A stretch of DNA of 52,994 bases from an uncultured Rhodobiaceae bacterium (GTDB lineage Bacteria > Pseudomonadota > Alphaproteobacteria > RS24): contig CAJXCG010000003.1 of the NCBI GenBank assembly GCA_913051715.1, forward strand, positions 1-52,994, written 5' to 3'. The position numbers and the translations under genes were made by a program. Within the stretch, counting starts at the first letter, position 1. The number at the start of each line of letters is the position of its first letter. Shown one piece after another: positions 46,276-52,994 of the stretch. The notes under the pieces are model-generated. The model ran no database searches and was not told the DNA's origin. It saw only the letters and a program-made list of their open reading frames with translations.

Positions 46276-48264
46276 TTAAGGCGTCGCGCGCGGTTGCGCC
46301 AATGATGCCAATACTTCGTCATTATGCTCGCCGACGCGCGGCGAATTGGCGTAAATCGTCATCGGCTGTCGAACATATTGAAACGCAAAGCCCTTAACGA
46401 TGGCGCCATCTGCGCTTTTTTGCCAAATTTGCTTGTCCCAGAGCGTTGTGTCGTCCAGCAAATCTTGACCGCTGGCAACTTTTCGCAAACCGCCGCCCTG
46501 CGCGCGCAGCAGGGCTTCGGCATCGGCCCGGTGCATTGTGGCTACTGTTTCTGGCGCGCCGCTGACCGCATACCAATCGCCGTCGGCCAGTTTAACAATG
46601 CAACATTGTGCCTCGCCCGAGGGTTTCGCGCCGGCTGCGACCAGATCGCCGATCTGATAGATAGCGCAATCGCGTTGCGAAATGTCGATATGGCAACCGC
46701 CGCCGCCGGCTTGTGCCTCAGCGATGGCCGCGCAAATCACACCGCCCCCGACAAGGCAGACGATCTGGTCGGGATAATTGAGGTTGCGCCCCGATATGAC
46801 GGGCACGCCATCATCATAATGAGTGAGGGCGGCAAAGCCGGAGCTTGCTTCCAGCGTCGAGCCAAATGTCGTGTGGTTTGCCCCCGGCCCGTCAGTGCCT
46901 TGGCTGGAGATTGAGGCCAGCACAATGGCCGGGTTAACCTGTTTGAGCGCGTCAAAGCCGATGCCCAGCCGCTCGACCACGCCGCGCCGGAAGTTTTCAA
47001 GCACGATATCGCTGGTTTCGACGAGCTTCATAAATTGCGCCAAACCGTCTTGCGTTTTTAGATCCAGTGCCAGCCCCAACTTGTTGCGATTATTGGATTT
47101 AAACACCGGCGCGTCGCCGTCTTCGCCTTTATGGCCGGGCCAGATGCGAAACGGGTCGGGGCGTTCATGCGTTTCGATTTTGATGACCTCAGCACCCATA
47201 TCAGCCAGCATGGCCGAGACCCCGGCCCCGGCGGTGATCATGCCGAGATCAAGCACACGCACGCCGGTCAGCGGCAATTTCTCCGAAGCCTCTGATGGGC
47301 GTGAGCGCGGTGTCGTCGCGGGGCTGCGTGCCTCGATGCGATAGGGCGCACGCACGAGATTGATGCCGTTGCGGGTGCGAATTGTGCCGCGATGGGCGAT
47401 GAGCGGGTCGCCGGGCAGATCAGCCAGATCGACAACAGGGAAAGAGGGGATTGACCGGTTTATAAATTCGTCGCGCAGTGCGTCTTTGGTTTTGTCGGCG
47501 AAATAGGCGCGCGCCAAATCGAGATAGATGGCAGCGTTTTTCATACGGCCTTCAAAACTGTCGAATTTTTCCGACCGCAATTCGTCATCATCGATCATCT
47601 CGACGACCTGTGCCCAGTCACGAATATTGTAAACAAAAGCCACAAATCCGTCTTTGACAGCAGCGACAGGCCATTCGGCGAGTTTTCCCTGACGACAAAT
47701 ATGTTCGCCAAAGGCGGCGTTGACGGTGGCTTTCCAGTTAATCCACGCAAGCGCCGAGACCCCGTCCAGACGCGCGCAATCAGTGGTGTCAAAGCGTTGC
47801 CATTTCACGTAAATGCCCACCAAAGCGGCAAAGACGGCATAGCCCAGCGTGTGCGCGGCAAAAGCCCCGCGCGGCACCAGTGGTGCGCGTTCCGGGTCAC
47901 CCAGCAAATGCGCCAGACCGGAGCCGGCAAACAAAGTGGTTTCGGTTTCCCAATCCGGCATGGTGAGTGCCACTCCGGCCATGTCTGCATCATGCTTTTC
48001 TGTTGCACTGTTCGCATTATCGGCGCGCAACACCAATCGGCAGCTTTGCAGCTTTTGCGCTTGCCATTGAGAAGATGCAACATCGACCAGTGTTTCATCA
48101 GCGATGTCGTAAAACCCGTGCCCCAAATCGGCGGGCGAGGGGCCTGCACGGTAGATTTTTGCACCCATCTCGGCGGCCAGCAAAGCGGCAAGGCGGATGG
48201 CGCGTTTGGCCGGCTCTGCCATGTGCGGGGTGTAGAGTTGCAGAATTTCCAGCTTTTCGAGCAT
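46276..48264 (-). CDS. Double-length family III (CaiB/BaiF) CoA-transferase, 662 aa
   Basis: C-terminal half 'LPLTGVRVLDLGMITAGAGVSAMLADMGAEVIKIETHERPDPFR', 'LGLALDLKTQDGLAQFMKLVETSDIVLENFRRGVVERLG'; N-terminal half is a second, divergent CaiB-like region. Confidence 0.9.
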   Translation of the reverse strand: MLEKLEILQLYTPHMAEPAKRAIRLAALLAAEMGAKIYRAGPSPADLGHGFYDIADETLVDVASSQWQAQKLQSCRLVLRADNANSATEKHDADMAGVALTMPDWETETTLFAGSGLAHLLGDPERAPLVPRGAFAAHTLGYAVFAALVGIYVKWQRFDTTDCARLDGVSALAWINWKATVNAAFGEHICRQGKLAEWPVAAVKDGFVAFVYNIRDWAQVVEMIDDDELRSEKFDSFEGRMKNAAIYLDLARAYFADKTKDALRDEFINRSIPSFPVVDLADLPGDPLIAHRGTIRTRNGINLVRAPYRIEARSPATTPRSRPSEASEKLPLTGVRVLDLGMITAGAGVSAMLADMGAEVIKIETHERPDPFRIWPGHKGEDGDAPVFKSNNRNKLGLALDLKTQDGLAQFMKLVETSDIVLENFRRGVVERLGIGFDALKQVNPAIVLASISSQGTDGPGANHTTFGSTLEASSGFAALTHYDDGVPVISGRNLNYPDQIVCLVGGGVICAAIAEAQAGGGGCHIDISQRDCAIYQIGDLVAAGAKPSGEAQCCIVKLADGDWYAVSGAPETVATMHRADAEALLRAQGGGLRKVASGQDLLDDTTLWDKQIWQKSADGAIVKGFAFQYVRQPMTIYANSPRVGEHNDEVLASLAQPRATP

Positions 48265-49199
48265 CAGGCGGATAATGCTGTTTTGGCGTGCTGGTATTCG
48301 CTTTTAAGTTGGGCGCATAAATCGAGGGCGCTCTCGACCTTTTTGACCATGCCGACACCGTGCCCTGCCGACAAGACGTGCGAGTAGCGTTTATCGACTT
48401 TGCCACTATCAACAATTTCGCCCGGTATGGTGGTTGCGAGTTTGTTCAAGTCAACGCCGGCCTCAAGCAAAGTCGGCACGACCCAGTTGGCGGGGGCACC
48501 ATCAAGCGCTGCGGAAAAGAAAATATCTTTGGACGTACACGCGATTAATGTTTGCGCGTAACGCTCATTCGCCAAGGTTTCTTCGCAAGCGATAAACCGC
48601 GTGCCCATATAGGCGTAGGTTGCGCCCATGGCTTGGGCGGCATAAATATCACGCCCGGTGCTCATGCCGCCGGACAAAATAATCGGCTTGTCGGTGACTT
48701 CGCGAATTTCATTGACCAGCGCAAACGGATTGATCGTGCCGCAGTGCCCGCCCGCGCCGCCGCAAACGGCGATGAGGGCGTCGGCACCAGCCTCAACCGC
48801 CTTTTCGGCGTGGCGCGCGGACGCAACATCGTGAAATGCAATGCCGCCCCAATCATGGATGCGGGCAAAGGCGTCTTTCGGCGCACCTTTGGAGGTCAGC
48901 ACAATCGGCACCCTATATGCCTCGCACAAATCCATATCACCCGGCATACGCTTATTGGTGGGATGCACCACCAGATTGACCGCGTAGGGGGCGGGGTTAT
49001 CAAGTTCGGCAATACCGGCTTCCATTTCGTCCAGCCAGTCTTTGAAAATCTCGCGCGTGCGCGTGGCATGTGCCGGAAAGCTGCCAATCACGCCTTGCGA
49101 GATAGCAGCCAAAGTCAGCGCCGGATTGGATACAAGAAACATTGGTGCCACGATCAGCGGCAGTTTCACGCGCCCTTCAAATGTCGGATCAAAGCCCAT
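48264..49199 (-). CDS. Nitronate monooxygenase / 2-nitropropane dioxygenase-like FMN protein
   Basis: 'LPLIVAPMFLVSNPALTLAAISQGVIGSFPA', 'GADALIAVCGGAGGHCG', 'PIILSGGMSTGRDIYAAQAMGATYAYMGTRFIA'. Confidence 0.92.
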   Translation of the reverse strand: MGFDPTFEGRVKLPLIVAPMFLVSNPALTLAAISQGVIGSFPAHATRTREIFKDWLDEMEAGIAELDNPAPYAVNLVVHPTNKRMPGDMDLCEAYRVPIVLTSKGAPKDAFARIHDWGGIAFHDVASARHAEKAVEAGADALIAVCGGAGGHCGTINPFALVNEIREVTDKPIILSGGMSTGRDIYAAQAMGATYAYMGTRFIACEETLANERYAQTLIACTSKDIFFSAALDGAPANWVVPTLLEAGVDLNKLATTIPGEIVDSGKVDKRYSHVLSAGHGVGMVKKVESALDLCAQLKSEYQHAKTALSA

Positions 49200-49358
49200 C
49201 TCAAGCTCCCTTGTTCCTAACTGTCTTAATTCATGTGCCCGCCAGTGGAAACCGGATGCGCCGCCATATCGGATATGTGATGAAATGCGTCTGCGACATG
49301 ACGGATCACTAACTGCGTGTGCATTTTGCTAAGATTGAACACCTAAGGAGAGAGATCA

Positions 49359-50270
49359 ATGTCAAAAAAGCCAATGCGCCTGCGCCGCTCACAACTGGCG
49401 GTGCCCGGTGTCAGTGAGAAAATGCTGACCAAAGCTGCTGCGTCAGCCGCCGACCATGTGTTTTGCGATTTGGAAGATGCGGTTGCCCCGTCGGCCAAAG
49501 CCGGCGCGCGCGATACGATTGCCGATGCGCTGAACAATCTCGATTGGGGCAATACGGTGCGTTGTGTGCGCGTCAATGATGTCGGCACCGAATGGTGTTA
49601 CGAGGATATTATTAGCGTCGTCGAAAAGGCCGGTAAAAATCTCGATACGATTATGCTGCCCAAGCCCATGAATGCGAGCGACGTGCAATTCGCCGACAAG
49701 CTGCTCAACCAGCTTGAAATGAAATTGGGGCTGGAACGCAAAATTGGCCTCGAAGTGCTGATCGAAGAAGTTGAGGCGATGCAGAATGTCGTCGAAATCG
49801 CCAATAGCTGCGAAAGGCTGGAATGTATGATTTTCGGCATGGGCGATTATGCTGCCAGCCAAGGGCTGGTTGTCAAAAACATTGGTCGCACGGATGGCTA
49901 TCCGGGCGATATTTTTCATTACCCGCGCTACCACATGACAATCGCGGCGCGGGCGGCGGGCATTGATGCCGTTGACGGCCCGTTTGCCGATTTCAAAAAT
50001 GACGAGGCGTATCGGGTTGAGTGCCAGCGCGCACTGACGCTTGGCATGGTCGGCAAATGGGCGATCCACCCGGCGCAAATTGACCCGGCGTTGGAAATAT
50101 TTTCGCCGAGCCAAAATGATGTGGATTTCGCGCGCGAAATCATCGAGGTATATGAAAAGGCGGCGTCTGAGGGCCTTGGCTCAGTGGGCCATAAGGGGGT
50201 CATGGTTGACGCCGCGTCCGCCCGATTGTTCCAGAACACAGTCAATCGCGCCGATTTGATAGGCATGTAG
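49359..50270 (+). CDS. HpcH/HpaI aldolase/citrate lyase-family CoA lyase (malyl-CoA/citramalyl-CoA lyase-like)
   Basis: 'RLRRSQLAVPGVSEKMLTKAAASAADHVFCDLEDAVAPSAKAGAR', 'IMLPKPMNASDV', 'LEVLIEEVEAMQNVVEIA', 'GKWAIHPAQID'. Confidence 0.9.
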   Translation: MSKKPMRLRRSQLAVPGVSEKMLTKAAASAADHVFCDLEDAVAPSAKAGARDTIADALNNLDWGNTVRCVRVNDVGTEWCYEDIISVVEKAGKNLDTIMLPKPMNASDVQFADKLLNQLEMKLGLERKIGLEVLIEEVEAMQNVVEIANSCERLECMIFGMGDYAASQGLVVKNIGRTDGYPGDIFHYPRYHMTIAARAAGIDAVDGPFADFKNDEAYRVECQRALTLGMVGKWAIHPAQIDPALEIFSPSQNDVDFAREIIEVYEKAASEGLGSVGHKGVMVDAASARLFQNTVNRADLIGM

Positions 50271-50281
50271 GGAGAAATACA

Positions 50282-51475
50282 ATGTCCGCAGCAGAAATGA
50301 TTGAAACCGCACAAACCATCTCCGGCTATTGGACGGATGAGCGCATTATGATCCGTGACACGGCGCGCGAGTTCACGCTGAACGAAGTTCTGCCGATTGC
50401 CAATAGGCTTGATCCCGAAAAGGGAGATATTCCCGATGAGCTGATCGAGAAGATGGGCGAGATGGGATATTTCGGAATTCTGATCCCGGAAAATCTGGGC
50501 GGCTTGGGGCTAGGCTATTTTGAATATTGCGTGGTCGCCGAACAACTCGCACGCGGTTGGATGAGTGTTTCCTCCATCATCGCCCGCGGCAATCATTTCT
50601 ATCGGTCGATTCCGGCGGCCACTGACGAAGAGCGCGCCGAAAAAACCCGCCTGATGGCGCAAGGTAAATATCTGGGCGCGTTCTCCATGTCGGAACCCAG
50701 TGTCGGCTCCGACGTTGCGGCGATTGCATGTCGTGCCGTCGAAGACGGCGATGATTGGGTGGTGACGGGCAATAAATACTGGTGCACATTTGCCGACCGC
50801 GCTGACTTTCTGCATGTGATTTGCCGCACCGACACAGACCCGGATACACCGCGCTGGCAAGGTCTGACAGGGGTGGCGTTTGAAAAGCCGCGCGGTGAAT
50901 TTCCCGAAGGCTGCTCCGGCGCGCCGATACCCAAAATCGGCTATCATGGCTGGCGCACTTATGAATTGGCATTCGACAATGCGCGGACGCCGAAATACGC
51001 CTCGGTGGGTAAACAGGGCGGCGCGTTCAAATCGGTTGCCTCAGCATTGGAAGGCGCGCGCGCACACACCGCAGCGCGCTCGATCGGCTTGGCGCAAGGC
51101 GCACTGGAAGACGCCATGGCCTACGCCAAAGAGCGCGAACAATTTGGTCGCGCCATCGAAAAATTTCAGTCGATCCGATTTAAAATCGCCACCATGGCGA
51201 CCGAAATCGAAGCGGCGCGGCAGTTGCTTTATCATGTATGCAACGAAATCGACAGCGGGCGCCGCTGCGATACCGAAGCTGCCATGGTGAAATATTATGC
51301 CGCTGAAATGGCCGAGCGCGTCACCTCTGAAGCCTTGCAAATTCTCGGTGGGGCAGGGTACACGACGCTGCATGCCGTCGAGCGCTATTGGCGCGATGCG
51401 CGGCTGACCAAGATTTTTGAAGGCAGTTCAGAAATTCAGCAGCGCATTATTTCCGACAGTCTGCTCGGCAAATAA
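50282..51475 (+). CDS. Acyl-CoA dehydrogenase
   Basis: 'GAFSMSEPSVGSDVAAIACRAVEDGDDWVVTGNKYWCTFADRADFLHVICRTD', 'GGAGYTTLHAVERYWRDARLTKIFEGSSEIQQRIISDSLLGK'. Confidence 0.94.
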   Translation: MSAAEMIETAQTISGYWTDERIMIRDTAREFTLNEVLPIANRLDPEKGDIPDELIEKMGEMGYFGILIPENLGGLGLGYFEYCVVAEQLARGWMSVSSIIARGNHFYRSIPAATDEERAEKTRLMAQGKYLGAFSMSEPSVGSDVAAIACRAVEDGDDWVVTGNKYWCTFADRADFLHVICRTDTDPDTPRWQGLTGVAFEKPRGEFPEGCSGAPIPKIGYHGWRTYELAFDNARTPKYASVGKQGGAFKSVASALEGARAHTAARSIGLAQGALEDAMAYAKEREQFGRAIEKFQSIRFKIATMATEIEAARQLLYHVCNEIDSGRRCDTEAAMVKYYAAEMAERVTSEALQILGGAGYTTLHAVERYWRDARLTKIFEGSSEIQQRIISDSLLGK

Positions 51476-51487
51476 TGCAGAGGTCGG

Positions 51488-52840
51488 CTAGGCCGGCACC
51501 GCCAAACGCATCAATTCGTGCACATGCGCGCTTTCTTTGATGTTTTTGACGGCCTGTTTTAGCGCGTTTGCGGCGTCGCCGAGGATGGGTGTCGCCAGCG
51601 CATCATATTTCTCTTCCAGCCGAATTTGCTGGTTGGCGAGGTCGTCATTTGGGTGACCTGTATGGCGGTAAAATTCCAGCGTCTCGGATTTGGTATTGAT
51701 CACCAGCTTGGCGCTCATAATGCCGTGTTCGTCTTCAAAGCCGCCCACCACACGCATTTTATCCCGTAAGCCGGCAAGTCGCGGATTGGCTGCCATCTCG
51801 GCGGAGTAATTATCAAGGCTGGAGGTGTCAATTCCGGCGAGAACCATTGCCACAGTATGGTGCATGCTGAACTTACATTCGAGCGGCGAGGTTGGCGTTT
51901 CGATATCGCACATGCCCACGGTCATGGTGCCGACATGGATTTCTATCGTTTCAATATCGTCCGGGTCGTGTGCGGCAAGAAAATCGCGCGCGGCCTCAAT
52001 CGGCGCATGCGTGCCATAGCACGCAGCATGATATTTGAACAATGTACCGCAAATCTGGGTACCGAATTTTGTGACATCAATCGCGGCACCCGCCTCCAGA
52101 CCGGCCAGCACGGGGCCGGCGCCTTGCGCGTTTTCCAGCCCGTCTTCAATGGCGTCGAACCCGCGCGCCACAAGGCGCGCTGCCAGCAGCCCGTCAGCGG
52201 CTGCGCGCCCGGCATGCATGGGCTTGCCCATTGAGCCGAAGAGCGATTTCAAGCCCGAGGCCTGGGTCGCGGCAAGCGACAGCGCTCGCGCGGTCTGATG
52301 CGCGTCCAGCCCCAGCAATAATGAGGCGGCCGCCGCCGCTCCAAAGGCACCGATCGTGCCCGTTGCGTGATAGCCACGCGCGTAATGGTCAGGCCCAAAA
52401 TATCCGCCAATGGCACACTCGGCTTCGTATCCTGCCAAAAACGCGCGCAAGGTCTGTTCGCCGCTCGCATCCAATTCGGCGGCCAAGGCCAGCACGGTCG
52501 GTGCCACTGGCACGGTGGCGTGGCCCAAAGAGGCGGGAATGGCGTCGTCATAATCCAGTGCGTGGCCGATGGTGCCATTGATCAGCGCTGCGTCGATGAG
52601 GCTGGCTTTTTCGCGTCGCCCAATAATGCTGTGCGTGCCCTCATTACCGCGCGTCAATTCACTGGTCATAATGTCGGCGACCGGCTCTTGCGCCCCTTGA
52701 ACGGCGACGCCAAACCAGTCGAGCAAACACTGTTTGGCGACGGTTTCAGCTTCCGCGTTCAACGGCGCGTCGCGTAAGGCGACAATTTTCTCAGCCAGCT
52801 GCAAAGTGGCAGACAAGTTGGCGGACAAAGTGGCGGACAT
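51488..52840 (-). CDS. MmgE/PrpD family protein
   Basis: 'AKQCLLDWFGVAVQGAQEPVADIM', 'ALINGTIGHALDYDDAIPASLGHATVPVAPTVLALAAELDASGEQTLRAFLAGYEAE', 'SLFGSMGKPMHAGRAAADGLLAARLVARGF'. Confidence 0.92.
   Translation of the reverse strand: MSATLSANLSATLQLAEKIVALRDAPLNAEAETVAKQCLLDWFGVAVQGAQEPVADIMTSELTRGNEGTHSIIGRREKASLIDAALINGTIGHALDYDDAIPASLGHATVPVAPTVLALAAELDASGEQTLRAFLAGYEAECAIGGYFGPDHYARGYHATGTIGAFGAAAAASLLLGLDAHQTARALSLAATQASGLKSLFGSMGKPMHAGRAAADGLLAARLVARGFDAIEDGLENAQGAGPVLAGLEAGAAIDVTKFGTQICGTLFKYHAACYGTHAPIEAARDFLAAHDPDDIETIEIHVGTMTVGMCDIETPTSPLECKFSMHHTVAMVLAGIDTSSLDNYSAEMAANPRLAGLRDKMRVVGGFEDEHGIMSAKLVINTKSETLEFYRHTGHPNDDLANQQIRLEEKYDALATPILGDAANALKQAVKNIKESAHVHELMRLAVPA
52803..52838. 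repeat. Three tandem 12-nt repeats at the N-terminus of the MmgE/PrpD CDS
   Basis: aaagtggcagac / aagttggcggac / aaagtggcggac, encoding the (S)ATL/ANL/ATL tetrapeptide repeat in MSATLSANLSATL. Confidence 0.6.
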
Positions 52841-52994
52841 GGGCACTCTCCTCAATGTGGAAATTCATAATGCCAAAAAAAACGCGGGTCTAAACCCTGT
52901 TGCCCGCCTTATCAAGTCTGTGATGAATCCATTTTTCGCCCTTGCATCTCGCCCGCCTATGGCATTTCATATTCGGGGGCATAAATGAGCGAAA

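Noticed and set aside
52985-52994. Possible start of a further plus-strand CDS (ATGAGCGAAA)
   Set aside because: Only ten nt remain before the window edge, so it cannot be supported.
1-52994. CRISPR arrays, transposases, integrases, phage genes, rRNA
   Set aside because: Looked for and not seen: no regularly spaced repeats, no recognisable mobile-element proteins, no rRNA-like sequence.

Overview
The window is a 53 kb chromosomal segment, most likely alphaproteobacterial (inferred from gene order and family content, not from a search). Positions 1 to about 21 kb look like conserved housekeeping backbone: the hppA 3' end, bamE, a ubiquinol-cytochrome c chaperone, a YceD/DUF177 protein, plsX-fabH-ihfA-merR, tRNA-Pro(GGG), ctaA, rplM-rpsI, fabZ, argC, an alaC-like aminotransferase, hom, glpX, recJ, tRNA-Glu(TTC), msrA, a glyoxalase, a sirtuin, a tandem cold-shock-domain protein, tRNA-Pro(TGG) and a gamma-class carbonic anhydrase. 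From about 21 to 53 kb the content becomes accessory and catabolic: two acyl-CoA synthetases, ALDH, an acyl-CoA-dehydrogenase-fold monooxygenase, enoyl-CoA hydratase, MDR reductases, SDR, cupin, a HabA-like mutase, DUF3604, MAPEG, MFS, a GT10 fucosyltransferase-like protein, LpxL-like acyltransferase, cyclase, NDUFS4-like protein, GST, a double-length family III CoA-transferase, a nitronate monooxygenase-like protein, an HpcH/citrate-lyase-type lyase, ACAD and MmgE/PrpD. I see no CRISPR array, transposase, integrase or phage gene. The points most worth a second look are: (1) rpsI is disrupted by an apparent ~23-nt deletion/frameshift; (2) a pair of secreted paralogues, each with an apparent internal domain duplication, sits in a cluster of uncharacterised secreted proteins; (3) a possible C5-dicarboxylate/acyl-CoA module lies at the right end; (4) a GT10 enzyme sits next to a lipid A acyltransferase; (5) there is an unannotated 26-aa membrane microprotein; and (6) there are several hairpins and palindromes. 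All assignments come from reading the sequence and recalling families; no database search was run.
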